Assembly: GCF_030581075.1 (NCBI RefSeq)
Contig: NZ_JAUQSW010000011.1
Location: forward strand, 124,001 to 188,000
DNA: 64,000 bases
Source: Hymenobacter cheonanensis
GTDB taxonomy: Bacteria > Bacteroidota > Bacteroidia > Cytophagales > Hymenobacteraceae
Direction of reading: 5' to 3'
In this document: positions 41,794 through 50,212 of the stretch, piece by piece
How positions within the stretch are numbered: position 1 is the stretch's first letter
Layout: the number at the start of each line of letters is the position of its first letter
Program-made: the position numbers and the translations under genes
Notes under the pieces: model-generated
What the model was told of the DNA's origin: nothing
The model's database searches: none
The model's input: the letters and a program-made list of their open reading frames with translations, nothing else

Positions 41794-43209
41794 TCATTGG
41801 GCGGCCGGAGCGCTGTCGGTATCGGCGGCCGGCGCCGGGGTCGGCTCGGCATCGTCGGAAGTGGGGCTAGCCGCGGCGGCCGGCGCGGGGCTGGCTTCCT
41901 CAGGCAGGTTGTCGTCATCCGCAAATTCCTGGCGGATAACGCGGTATACGTCGTCTACCGTTTCTTCTTCCAACTCCGTGCGGCGCACGATGTCTTCTTT
42001 CTTCACCGCCAATACGGCGCGGCCGGTGTCGAGGCCGATTTTCTTCAGCTCGGCAATCACCCAGCCTTCAATTTCGTCGGTAAACTCGTCGAGCGCGATG
42101 TCTTCTTCGTAGTCGGTGGCTTCGCGGAAAACGTCGATTTCCATGCCCACCAAGCGGCTAGCCAGCTTGATATTGGCACCGCCCCGGCCGATAGCCAGGC
42201 TCACCTGGTCGGGCTTCATGAACACGGAAACCCGGCCCGTTTGTTCACTGATTTTCATCGAGCCCACCTTGGCCGGCGACAAGGCGCGCGAAATGAACAG
42301 CTCCAGGTTGTCGGTGTAGTTGATGATGTCGATGTTCTCGTTCATCAGCTCGCGCACTACGGGGTGAATGCGGCTGCCTTTCATACCTACACAGGCGCCT
42401 ACCGGGTCGATGCGCTCGTCGTAGCTTTCGACGGCTACCTTGGCGCGTTCGCCGGGCTCGCGCACCACGTTCTTGATGCTGATGAGGCCGTCGAAAATCT
42501 CGGGTACTTCCTGCTCAAACAAGCGCTCCAGGAATGCAGGGGCAGCGCGGCTCAGAATCACTTTCGGCGAACCGTTTACCACATCTACGCGGTGCACCAC
42601 GGCGCGCACGGTGTCGCCCTTGCGGTAGCGGTCCTTCGGGATTTGCTCGCTCTTGGGCAGCACCAGCTCGTTTTCGTCCTTGTCCAGGATAAGCGCCTCG
42701 CGGCTCCATACCTGGTACACCTCGCCGGTGATGATTTCGCCCACGAGGTCCTTGTATTTCTGGTATAGGTTGTCGCGCTCCATGTCCTTCACGCGCTGAA
42801 TCAGCGTTTGGCGGGCTAGCAGCACGGCGCGGCGGCCGAAGTCGTCAATTTTAATCGGCTCAGCCACCGATTCGCCAATCTCGAAATCGGGCTCAATCTT
42901 CTGGGCTTCGGCCAGCGGAATCTTGTCGAGGTCCCAGATATCTTCCGAATCGTCGTCCACGATTTCGCGGTTGCGCCAAATTTCCAGGTCACCGTTGTCG
43001 GGGTTCACAATCACGTCGAAGTTCGAGTCGTCCTCAAACTTCTTGCGAATCATCGTCCGGAACACGTCGTCCAGAATCGACATCATCGTGGGCCGGTCGA
43101 TGTTGCGGCTCTTCGCAAACTCCTGAAAGTTTTCGATGAGCATCCGCGCGTTGAGGTCGGCCTGGGCGGCGGCAACCTCCTGGGGGCTAGGAGTGACTTT
43201 TTTAGCCAT
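41794..43209 (-). CDS. nusA: Transcription termination/antitermination protein NusA
   Basis: The protein has 471 residues, matching NusA lengths that lack the C-terminal acidic repeats. It binds RNA polymerase near the RNA exit channel and affects pausing, termination and antitermination. The N-terminal domain (about 1-130) begins LNARMLIENFQEFAKSRNID, the S1 domain (about 135-205) contains EIITGEVYQVWSREALI, and two KH domains follow (GACVGMKGSRIHPVVRELMN and PDQVSLAIGRGGANIKLASRL). The C-terminal end is Ala/Pro-rich. It is the second gene of the cluster, 110 bases after rimP. A Bacteroidota feature is the acidic insert around residues 80-100 (DDDSEDIWDLDKIPLAEAQK). Confidence 0.97.
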   Translation of the reverse strand: MAKKVTPSPQEVAAAQADLNARMLIENFQEFAKSRNIDRPTMMSILDDVFRTMIRKKFEDDSNFDVIVNPDNGDLEIWRNREIVDDDSEDIWDLDKIPLAEAQKIEPDFEIGESVAEPIKIDDFGRRAVLLARQTLIQRVKDMERDNLYQKYKDLVGEIITGEVYQVWSREALILDKDENELVLPKSEQIPKDRYRKGDTVRAVVHRVDVVNGSPKVILSRAAPAFLERLFEQEVPEIFDGLISIKNVVREPGERAKVAVESYDERIDPVGACVGMKGSRIHPVVRELMNENIDIINYTDNLELFISRALSPAKVGSMKISEQTGRVSVFMKPDQVSLAIGRGGANIKLASRLVGMEIDVFREATDYEEDIALDEFTDEIEGWVIAELKKIGLDTGRAVLAVKKEDIVRRTELEEETVDDVYRVIRQEFADDDNLPEEASPAPAAAASPTSDDAEPTPAPAADTDSAPAAQ

Positions 43210-43319
43210 GAGAGATAAGTGAAAGCGTCTAAAAACCCAAACAAAAGCGGCAACTGAAGCGGCTAGGCTACCTGGTGGGGCTAGCTGCGAAATCCGTTCA
43301 CTTCGTTTGAATCGGCAGT

Positions 43320-43793
43320 CTATTTAAAAGATATAACAACGGTGGCCTCCTTTATGTCCCCGAAAGGAATAAAGACGGCGGGCAGCGTGGTCTTCTTGGT
43401 TTTTACTTTGATAACTTCTTCCAGCTCAACACCTTCTTCGGTAACGGCCGTGAGCGGGCCGGTTTTTTCGGTGCCATCCTGCAGCTTCAGCGCCAGGCTG
43501 CGGCCGATGTGGCGCGGGTACTGGCGCGGGTCGGTGAGGGGCTGGTCGGCGCCCGGCGAGGTTACTTCGAGCGAGTAGGCGGCGTCTTCACCGTAGGCTT
43601 CTTCCATGCCCCGGTTGAGGCGGCGCGTTACCTGGGCGCACTCCTGAATACCGAGTCCGTTGGGGCCGTCGAGGGTAACGGTAATTTTGGGCATCACCGA
43701 ATCCGAGACGGTGAGGCCCACTACATATAACCCGCTGTCGCCGAGAGCGTCGGCGAGCAGCTGCTGAATACGTTGGCGGTCGAATTGAGCCAT
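43320..43793 (-). CDS. rimP: Ribosome maturation factor RimP
   Basis: The protein has 157 residues. RimP is needed for 30S subunit assembly and binds free 30S particles. The N-terminal domain includes ITVTLDGPNGLGIQECAQVT, RRLNRGMEEAYGEDAAYSLE, then the signature VTSPGADQPLTDPRQYPRHIGR (family: VSSPGxDRPL). The C-terminal Sm-like domain covers about 95-157. It is the first gene of rimP-nusA-infB, an order also found in E. coli (with metY in front). Just upstream is a terminator hairpin within what appears to be its own leader. Start at 43793, ATG. Confidence 0.95.
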   Translation of the reverse strand: MAQFDRQRIQQLLADALGDSGLYVVGLTVSDSVMPKITVTLDGPNGLGIQECAQVTRRLNRGMEEAYGEDAAYSLEVTSPGADQPLTDPRQYPRHIGRSLALKLQDGTEKTGPLTAVTEEGVELEEVIKVKTKKTTLPAVFIPFGDIKEATVVISFK

Positions 43794-43812
43794 GACAGGC
43801 GGGGGCTAGGAC

Positions 43813-43844
43813 AAAAAAAGAGGGGACTGCGCGTCCCCTCTTTT
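43813..43844 (-). terminator. Intrinsic terminator inside the rimP leader (possible attenuator)
   Basis: AAAAGAGGGGAC (43816-43827) and GTCCCCTCTTTT (43833-43844) pair perfectly around TGCGC. On the minus strand seven T follow immediately. A perfect -7 box lies upstream at 43876-43869 and the rimP ATG 20 bases downstream. If the promoter is real, each transcript meets this hairpin before rimP. It also reads as a terminator in the other direction. Confidence 0.85.
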
Positions 43845-43868
43845 CAGATTGAATACCATTTTCTGGTG

Positions 43869-43876
43869 CAAAGATA
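43869..43876 (-). promoter_or_regulatory. Predicted -7 promoter box of the rimP-nusA-infB operon
   Basis: TATCTTTG on the minus strand, exact TAnnTTTG, 75 bases before the rimP start. Transcription would start near 43862, giving a leader of about 70 bases holding the hairpin at 43813-43844. Confidence 0.6.
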
Positions 43877-43982
43877 CGAACTTTTTGGTGATGTTACTCG
43901 CCCGGTTTTTTAGTTATTGCCGCAAACCCGTAGATGGCCAGGTATCCGACGAGGCACCCAATAGCCGCCGCTTTATGTCGTT

Positions 43983-44153
43983 TTAGCGATAGACACAGGT
44001 TAACTCCCGTAACGCCGCTCGTGCAAGCATCTTTCGAGCTTGGGTAGCCGGTTTCGTACTGATACTCACCATTGTGTTAATTACTGCGCAGCCCTCCAGC
44101 ATACTGGCTAGGAGTAAAAAAACGGCTAGGTAGGCAATAAGGCGGTTCTTCAT
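43983..44153 (-). CDS. Small putative lipoprotein
   Basis: A 56-residue protein starting at ATG 44153. The first 24 residues are a lipoprotein signal (RLIAYLAVFLLLASMLEGC, Leu-Glu-Gly-Cys lipobox), leaving a short mature part: AVINTMVSISTKPATQARKM, then LARAALRELTCVYR with a second Cys near the end. No family is known to me. It starts 23 bases after the gamma-glutamyltransferase stop on the same strand, so it is probably co-transcribed; the rimP promoter and terminator lie beyond its stop. Confidence 0.55.
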   Translation of the reverse strand: MKNRLIAYLAVFLLLASMLEGCAVINTMVSISTKPATQARKMLARAALRELTCVYR

Positions 44154-44176
44154 CCGGTACCCAAACTGAAAGCCAA

Positions 44177-45925
44177 TCAGTAGCCCACCGCCTTGTCGTC
44201 GCCCCTGGGGTCGGCGCCGCCCTCCAGGCGGCCATCGGGCAGCACCCGGATGATATCGAGGCGGCCCCACGCGGCGCGCGGCTTGGGGTTGAAGCCTTTT
44301 TCCTGCAAGGTTTTTTCGGCTTCGGGCGTGAGGGCGCCGGCCTCCACGTCGAGCTGGTCGGGCAGCCACTGGTGGTGCAGGCGCGGCGCCGATACGGCCT
44401 GCTCAGCATTGCCGCCGTAGTCGACTACCGACAAAATACTCTGCAACACGCTGGTAATGATGGTGCTGCCGCCCGGCGAGCCCGTGACGAGAAACAGCTT
44501 GCCACCCCTAGCCAGGATAGCGGGCGTCATGCTGCTGAGCATGCGCTTGCCGGGTGCGATGGCGTTGGCGGTGCCGCCCACCAGGCCATACATATTGGGC
44601 ACGCCGGCTTTCGAGCTGAAGTCATCCATCTCATTATTAAGCAGGAAGCCGGCGCCGGCCACTACTTCCTTGCTGCCGTAAGCACCGTTGAGGGTGGTGG
44701 TGCAGCTAACCGCATTGCCCTGGGCATCGACGATGCTGTAGTGCGTAGTTTGGTCGCTTTCGTAGGGCGGCAGGCCGGCGCCGGCGGCTACGGCAGTGCT
44801 AGGGGTGGCCTGGCCATCGGGCCGGATGGTGGCGCTACGCTGTTTGTTGTAGTCCTTGGCTAGGAGTTGGGCCACGGGCACCTTGCCAAAATCGGGGTCG
44901 CCGAGGTAGGTAGCGCGGTCGGCGTAGGCGCGGCGCTCGGCTTCGGTAATGAGGGCCACGCCGGCCGGCGAGTGGTAGCCGAGCTTGCCTAAGTTGCTGG
45001 TTTCCAGCATTTGCAAAATTTGCAGCAGGGCCACGCCGCCGCTGCTAGGGGGCGGCATCGTAATCACGTCGTAGCCGCGGTACTGGCCGTGCAGCGCGGC
45101 GCGCCACTTGGGCTGGTAGCCATTGAGGTCTTGCTGGGTGATGAGGCCGCCGCCCTTCTTCATTTCGGCCAGCAGCAGCTCGGCCGTGCGGCCCTGGTAA
45201 AAGCCGGCGCGGCCCTGGTGCTGAATGCGTTCCAGCACGGCGGCCAGCTCGGGCTGCTTGAGGGTGTCGCCCTTTTGCCAGGCCGTGGCGCGCACAAAAA
45301 CCGGCGGCGAGCCGGGGTTGTATTTAATAAAATCGGCCTGCGTGCGGTTGAGGCCCGCCGCCTCCTTTTCGGTGAGGGCCACGCCGCGGCTGGCTAGCCG
45401 CACGGCGGGGGCCACGAGCCGGGCCCAAGGTAGCTTGCCGAGCTTTTTATGCAGCGCCTCCATGCCGGCCACGGTGCCGGGCGTGCCCACGGCCAGGGCG
45501 CCGGCGGTGCTGCGGCCGGGCACGATGTTGCCGCTGGCATCGAGGTACATATCGCGGCTGGCGGCGGCGGGGGCGGTTTCGCGAAAGTCGAGGGTGCCGT
45601 CCTGGCCGCTCTTGTCGCGGTACACGATAAAACCCCCGCCGCCCACGTTGCCGGCCACCGGCAGCACCACGGCCAGGGCAAACTGCACGGCCACGGCCGC
45701 ATCGTAGGCATTGCCGCCCTGCTGCATAATAGCGCAGCCCACCTTAGAGGCCTCGGGGTGGGCCGATACCACCAAGGCGTGGCGCGCCACCACGGGCACG
45801 GTGGCCGGGGGCAGCTGGTCGGCCACGGGCGCCACCACCCGGCCAGCTGCCTTTTGGCCCAAAGCCGGGCTAGCCAGCCCCGCCAGCAGCAACATGGCCG
45901 AAGAAAAACGAGAAAACGTATGCAT
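44177..45925 (-). CDS. ggt: Gamma-glutamyltransferase (glutathione hydrolase)
   Basis: The protein has 582 residues. It is made as a proenzyme that cuts itself before the catalytic Thr393 in ESDQTTHYSIVDAQGN, giving a large and a small subunit. It hydrolyses or transpeptidates gamma-glutamyl groups of glutathione and related peptides in the periplasm. A signal peptide (MHTFSRFSSAMLLLAGLASP) starts at ATG 45925. Further family marks: GGNAYDAAVAVQFALAVV, GGGFIVYRDKSG, LNNEMDDFSSKAGVPNMYG and RMLSSMTPAILARGGKLF, and GSPGGSTIITSVLQ. Catalytic and substrate residues (Asn/Asp in the NNEMDDF region) are intact, so it should be active. It is divergent from the branching-enzyme gene, sharing a 72-base promoter region with dyad symmetry. 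Confidence 0.95.
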   Translation of the reverse strand: MHTFSRFSSAMLLLAGLASPALGQKAAGRVVAPVADQLPPATVPVVARHALVVSAHPEASKVGCAIMQQGGNAYDAAVAVQFALAVVLPVAGNVGGGGFIVYRDKSGQDGTLDFRETAPAAASRDMYLDASGNIVPGRSTAGALAVGTPGTVAGMEALHKKLGKLPWARLVAPAVRLASRGVALTEKEAAGLNRTQADFIKYNPGSPPVFVRATAWQKGDTLKQPELAAVLERIQHQGRAGFYQGRTAELLLAEMKKGGGLITQQDLNGYQPKWRAALHGQYRGYDVITMPPPSSGGVALLQILQMLETSNLGKLGYHSPAGVALITEAERRAYADRATYLGDPDFGKVPVAQLLAKDYNKQRSATIRPDGQATPSTAVAAGAGLPPYESDQTTHYSIVDAQGNAVSCTTTLNGAYGSKEVVAGAGFLLNNEMDDFSSKAGVPNMYGLVGGTANAIAPGKRMLSSMTPAILARGGKLFLVTGSPGGSTIITSVLQSILSVVDYGGNAEQAVSAPRLHHQWLPDQLDVEAGALTPEAEKTLQEKGFNPKPRAAWGRLDIIRVLPDGRLEGGADPRGDDKAVGY

Positions 45926-45997
45926 GTCGCAAAGTAGGCACAACGCCCGGTCTGCCGGGCAGTTGCCTACCTTTGAAAAGCTAAATCTTTCTTGCTT
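45926..45997. promoter_or_regulatory. Divergent promoter region of ggt and branching enzyme, with dyad symmetry
   Basis: TACCTTTG at 45968-45975 (plus) is an exact -7 box 22 bases before the branching-enzyme start. On the minus strand TACTTTG at 45936-45930 resembles a -7 box for ggt. GTAGGCA (45934-45940) and TGCCTAC (45964-45970) are inverted copies, and GCCCGG-TCTG-CCGGGC sits in the centre. A regulator binding the symmetric centre could affect both genes; this is inference. Confidence 0.5.
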
Positions 45998-48058
45998 ATG
46001 TCTGCCAAAACCCAGGCTCCCGCCGCTCCCGCCCCCGTGCTGACGCTCACCCAGGAAGACTCCTGGCTACAGCCCTACGAGCCCGTGCTGCTGGCTCGCC
46101 AGCAGCGGCTAGCCGACCGGCTGGCCGCCATCACCACCGAATACGGCTCGCTGGGCAAGTTTGCCACCGGCCACCAACGCTTTGGCTTGCACTACGATGC
46201 CCGCCGCCGCGGCTACGTGGTGCGCGAGTGGGCGCCCGGCGCCGAGGCCGTGAGCCTGGTGGGCGATTTCAATTTCTGGAACCGCGCAGCCGACCCGTTG
46301 CAGAAAGACGAGGCTAGCGGCGTGTGGGAAGGCTTTATCGCCGACGATGAACACGGCCGCCGCCCGGCCGCCGGCTCGCGCTACAAGCTGCACGTGGTGG
46401 CCCACGGCCAGGGCAAAGACCGCCTGCCCGCCTACCTGCGCCGCGCCGTGCAAGACGAGCAAACCAAGGATTATTCGGCCCAGCTCTGGGTGCCCGAAAC
46501 GCCCTTTAAGTGGACAGATTCGACCTTCCGCATCAACAGCGCTACCAAGGGCCAGCCGCTGATTTACGAGGCGCACGTGGGCATGGCCCAGGAAGAAGGC
46601 CGCGTGGGCACCTACCGCGAGTTCGCCGACCACATTTTGCCCCGCATTCAGGCCGATGGCTACAATGCCGTGCAGCTGATGGCGGTGCTGGAACACCCGT
46701 ACTACGGCTCGTTTGGCTACCACGTGGCCAATTTCTTCGCGCCCAGCTCGCGCTTCGGCACGCCCGAGGACCTGAAATATTTGGTAAACGAGGCCCACAA
46801 GCGCGGCATTGTGGTGCTGCTCGACCTCGTGCACTCGCACGCCGTGAAGAATGAGGCCGAGGGGCTAGCCGACTTCGACGGCTCGGGCAACCTCTACTTT
46901 CACAAGGGCGAGCGCGGCAACCACCCCGGCTGGGACAGCAAGCTCTTCGACTACGGCCGGCCCGAGGTGCAGCAGTTTTTGCTCTCCAATTTGCGCTACT
47001 GGCTCGAAGAATTTCACTTCGACGGCTTCCGCTTCGATGGCGTTACCTCGATGCTGTACCACCACCACGGCGAGGGCCACGCCTTCGGCGGCTACGACAG
47101 CTACTTCGGCCCGCAGGCCGACGACGACGCCATCCTGTACCTGATGCTGGCCAGTACGCTGGTGCGCGAACTCAAAAAATCGGCTCTGCTCATTGCCGAG
47201 GACATGAGCGGCCTGCCCGGCCTGTGCCGGCCCATCGCCGATGGCGGCGTGGGCTTCGATTACCGCCTGGGCATGGGCCTGCCCGATTTCTGGATTAAAA
47301 CCCTCAAGCACAAGCGCGACGAAGACTGGGACCTCGGCGAGCTGTGGCACCAACTGGTAAACCGCCGGGCCGGCGAAAAAACCGTGGCCTACGCCGAAAG
47401 CCACGACCAAGCTTTGGTGGGCGACAAAACGCTGGCGCAGTGGCTGTATGGCGACGCCATTTACAGCCACATGCACGTGCTCGATGGCGATGGCGGCGCG
47501 GCCAGGGCCACGGCGCTGCACAAGCTCATCCGGCTCATTACGCTGAGCGCGGGCGGCGAGGCCTACCTCAACTTTATGGGCAACGAGTTTGGGCACCCCG
47601 AGTGGATAGATTTTCCGCGGGCCGGCAACGACTGGAGTTACCACTACGCCCGCCGCCAGTGGAGCCTGGCCGACAACCCCGACCTGCGCTACCACCAGCT
47701 GCTGGCCTTCGACCAGGCCATGCTGAGCCTGGCCCGCGAGCGCCAGCTGCTTGTAAAAGGCCCCGCCACGCTGCTCAATATTGATTTTGGCAATAAAATC
47801 ATCGCCTTCGAGCGCGCGGGCCTGGTGTTCGTATTCAGCTTCAACGTGAGCGAGAGCTTCTTCGACTATGGCATTCCGGTGCCGGCCGTGGGGCGCTACC
47901 GCCTGGTGCTCACCTCCGACCGGCCCGCGTTCGGCGGCTTCGACCGGCTTGATGAGAAAGTGATTTACGACACGCTAGGGGGCGGCGGCACCGCCGAGGC
48001 GCCGCGCCTGCGCCTCTACGTGCCGAGCCGCACGGCACTGGTGCTGAGCAATAAATAA
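45998..48058 (+). CDS. glgB: 1,4-alpha-glucan branching enzyme, eukaryote-like (GH13_8 type)
   Basis: The protein has 686 residues. It cuts alpha-1,4 glucan chains and rejoins them by alpha-1,6 bonds to make glycogen branches. A CBM48 module (about 65-160; REWAPGAEAVSLVGDFNFWN) precedes the GH13 barrel. The catalytic residues are Asp347 (DGFRFDGVTSML), Glu401 (LLIAEDMSGLPG) and Asp470 (AYAESHDQALVGDKT). VQLMAVLEHPYYGSFGYHV and FMGNEFGHPEWIDFPR are typical of the eukaryotic/Bacteroidota branch rather than bacterial GlgB. The start is the ATG at 45998; TTG at 45992 is two codons upstream. It is followed by a terminator; a glycogen-synthase-like remnant and a GH31 glucosidase lie within 6 kb, pointing to glucan storage. 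Confidence 0.94.
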   Translation: MSAKTQAPAAPAPVLTLTQEDSWLQPYEPVLLARQQRLADRLAAITTEYGSLGKFATGHQRFGLHYDARRRGYVVREWAPGAEAVSLVGDFNFWNRAADPLQKDEASGVWEGFIADDEHGRRPAAGSRYKLHVVAHGQGKDRLPAYLRRAVQDEQTKDYSAQLWVPETPFKWTDSTFRINSATKGQPLIYEAHVGMAQEEGRVGTYREFADHILPRIQADGYNAVQLMAVLEHPYYGSFGYHVANFFAPSSRFGTPEDLKYLVNEAHKRGIVVLLDLVHSHAVKNEAEGLADFDGSGNLYFHKGERGNHPGWDSKLFDYGRPEVQQFLLSNLRYWLEEFHFDGFRFDGVTSMLYHHHGEGHAFGGYDSYFGPQADDDAILYLMLASTLVRELKKSALLIAEDMSGLPGLCRPIADGGVGFDYRLGMGLPDFWIKTLKHKRDEDWDLGELWHQLVNRRAGEKTVAYAESHDQALVGDKTLAQWLYGDAIYSHMHVLDGDGGAARATALHKLIRLITLSAGGEAYLNFMGNEFGHPEWIDFPRAGNDWSYHYARRQWSLADNPDLRYHQLLAFDQAMLSLARERQLLVKGPATLLNIDFGNKIIAFERAGLVFVFSFNVSESFFDYGIPVPAVGRYRLVLTSDRPAFGGFDRLDEKVIYDTLGGGGTAEAPRLRLYVPSRTALVLSNK

Positions 48059-48064
48059 CTGCTG

Positions 48065-48099
48065 AAGACCCGGGCTGGAAAAGGCTCGGGTCTTTTTTT
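48065..48099 (+). terminator. Intrinsic terminator of the branching-enzyme gene
   Basis: AAGACCCG (48065-48072) pairs with CGGGTCTT (48087-48094), with extra pairing inside the loop, and is followed by a run of T. Confidence 0.85.
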
Positions 48100-48183
48100 A
48101 GCGTTAATTCTGCGCCAAGGGTAGCCATACCCGGCGCTGTTGGCGTTAACCAAGCCGGCCGCCGCAACCTGCCGCCCTCCGCT

Positions 48184-49587
48184 ATGTCCGATTTGTCTAC
48201 CCGCTACGCCCGCGTCTTATCGTTGCTCGACCGCCACGTTATTCGTCCGCTTTACACCGACCGGGTGCGCCGCGTTATCCTGCAAAGCTTCCCGTTTTGG
48301 ATAGCCTCGCTGCTCACCGGGCTCGTGGCCGTGGGCTACGAAAAAGTGTTTGGCTGGGCCGAGCAGGCCAGCTTTACCTGGCTGGGCAATACCCCGTGGC
48401 TAGCCTTTGTAGTAACGCCCGTGGCCTTCGGGGCGTCGTGGCTGCTGGTGCGGCAGCTGGCCCCGGCGGCGCGTGGCAGCGGCATTCCGCAGGTGATGGC
48501 CGGCATCGAGCTGTCCAACCCGGCGCATCATCAGCACACGGCTTACCTGCTGAGCTTGCGCGTGGCCGTGGTGAAGGTGCTAAGCAGCGTGGTGTTGCTG
48601 CTGGGCGGGGGCGTTATCGGGCGCGAGGGGCCGACTATCCAGGTGTCGGCCGCTATTTTTCGGGCTATCAATAAGTTGCAGCCGGCGGGCTGGCCGCAGC
48701 TCTCGCGCCAGATTGCGCTGGTAACGGGCGGCGCGGCGGGCCTGGCGGCCGCCTTCAACACCCCGCTAGGGGGCATTGTGTTTGTGGTAGAGGAGCTGAC
48801 CCAGATGCACATGGCCCGGTTTCGCATGGCGGTGTTCACGGCCGTTATCATTGCCGGCCTCACCGCCCAAACCTTCCTCGGGCCCTACCTCTACCTGGGC
48901 TTTCCCAAAATTATTCCGGCTACCGGCCGGGTGCAGCTGGTAGTGGTGCTGGTCGCCATTGTGTGCGGGCTAGCGGGCGCGTTTTTTGCCAAAACCCTGC
49001 TCTGGCTAAGTGCCTACCGCAAGCGGTTTGCCACGCTGGCGGCCCAGGCGGGCTGGGTGCTGGGCTGCGGCCTGCTGATGGCGGGCATTGCCTACGCCTT
49101 TGGCAATGAAGGCGTTGGTACGGGCAAGCCCATTATCAACCGGCTGCTGTTTCAGAATAACGGCCTCACGCCCTGGTACCTGTTTCCGGTGCGGTTTGCG
49201 GGCATGGCCCTCAGCTACAGCAGCGGCGGCGCGGGCGGCGTGTTTGCCACCTCGCTGAGCGCGGGCGCTATCCTGGGCGATGGCATTGCCCGGCTGTCGG
49301 GCGTAGCAATTGCCGACCGCAACCTGCTGATTCTGGTGAGTATGGTGAGCTTTCTCACCGGGGTAGTGCGCTCGCCGTTCACGGCCGCCATCTTGGTGCT
49401 GGAAATGACGGACCGGCACTCGGCCATTTTCCAGCTGCTAATCAGCGGTTTGCTAGCCCAAAGCGTGGCCACGCTGGTCGACCCTCACTCGCTCTACGAG
49501 CACCTCAAGCAGAGCTTCATCCGCGAAGCCCTGCCGCCGCGCCGCAGCCCGGAAGCGCAAGTAACACCCGCGCCCCAACCAGGCTGA
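48184..49587 (+). CDS. ClC-family chloride channel or H+/Cl- antiporter
   Basis: The protein has 467 residues with the usual many helices and no C-terminal CBS domain. The selectivity segments are GSGIPQVMAGIE (family GSGIP), GREGPTIQVSAAIF (the gating Glu), and SSGGAGGVFATSLS in place of GxFxP. FNTPLGGIVFVVEELTQMHM includes the Glu pair where antiporters carry the internal proton Glu, so an H+/Cl- exchanger is more likely than a pure channel. It may help in acid or osmotic stress. It lies 125 bases after the branching enzyme, past a terminator, so it is probably independent. Confidence 0.92.
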   Translation: MSDLSTRYARVLSLLDRHVIRPLYTDRVRRVILQSFPFWIASLLTGLVAVGYEKVFGWAEQASFTWLGNTPWLAFVVTPVAFGASWLLVRQLAPAARGSGIPQVMAGIELSNPAHHQHTAYLLSLRVAVVKVLSSVVLLLGGGVIGREGPTIQVSAAIFRAINKLQPAGWPQLSRQIALVTGGAAGLAAAFNTPLGGIVFVVEELTQMHMARFRMAVFTAVIIAGLTAQTFLGPYLYLGFPKIIPATGRVQLVVVLVAIVCGLAGAFFAKTLLWLSAYRKRFATLAAQAGWVLGCGLLMAGIAYAFGNEGVGTGKPIINRLLFQNNGLTPWYLFPVRFAGMALSYSSGGAGGVFATSLSAGAILGDGIARLSGVAIADRNLLILVSMVSFLTGVVRSPFTAAILVLEMTDRHSAIFQLLISGLLAQSVATLVDPHSLYEHLKQSFIREALPPRRSPEAQVTPAPQPG

Positions 49588-49665
49588 CTAGCCTAGTGCG
49601 CCGGCGCAAGCTGGTTTACGTCGTTCGTCGGTAGGCAGGAGGCTGAATAGCAGTGCACTACGCTG

Positions 49666-50139
49666 TTACTCGCGCTTGCGGCCGATGCTAAGGCGGTACA
49701 CCGTTTCGGTGAGGCGCTTGCCGCGCATCTCGGGGGTTTTCGACCCCTTGAGGTAGCGCACATAGGAGCGCTGCTCGGTTTTGGTGAGGGTTTTGAAGAA
49801 CTTAAAAGCGGCTTCGTTGCCGTTGAGGCCGGCGGCCAGGTCTTCGGGCAGCGTCACAACGCGCTCGCTCGTATCCTTGCTGAGGCCCACGTGCAGCACG
49901 TCGCCCAGGGTTTTGCCCACGGCGCGGCGCACCTCGCGCGGAATGCTGAGGCCGTGGTAGCCGTCGCCAATCGGCAGCAGCTCGCCCTGGTAGGGAAAGC
50001 CTTCGATGGCCGTTTGCACGAGCAGCTCTTCCTTGGTGCCGTACACTTCTTGCACCGAGAAAGGCACGGCTACAAATACGTCGCCGGTGTGCGGGTCGGC
50101 TTCCAGCACCGCGTCAAATTCCTGTTCAAATTCCGTCAT
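49666..50139 (-). CDS. DUF1905/YdeI-OmpD-associated family protein
   Basis: The protein has 157 residues in two parts: a beta-barrel-like DUF1905 domain (about 1-95; FEQEFDAVLEADPHTGDVFV, FPYQGELLPIGDGYHGLSIP) and a C-terminal YdeI/OmpD-associated helical tail (about 100-157; SERVVTLPEDLAAGLNGNEA, KFFKTLTKTEQRSYVRYLKG, then TPEMRGKRLTETVYRL). In E. coli YdeI-like proteins have been linked to bacteriocin/peptide tolerance; the biochemical role is unknown. ATG 50139 begins FEQEF and fits the family; in-frame starts at 50190 and 50256 are possible but add no recognised sequence. It follows the Pro-rich gene by 73 bases on the same strand. Confidence 0.85.
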   Translation of the reverse strand: MTEFEQEFDAVLEADPHTGDVFVAVPFSVQEVYGTKEELLVQTAIEGFPYQGELLPIGDGYHGLSIPREVRRAVGKTLGDVLHVGLSKDTSERVVTLPEDLAAGLNGNEAAFKFFKTLTKTEQRSYVRYLKGSKTPEMRGKRLTETVYRLSIGRKRE

Positions 50140-50212
50140 TACCTGCAAAAGTAACGCCCGTTCAAAGTTTTCGGCGGGTGCTGGCAGCATAAGGAAGTCG
50201 GCTACTTGCTGG

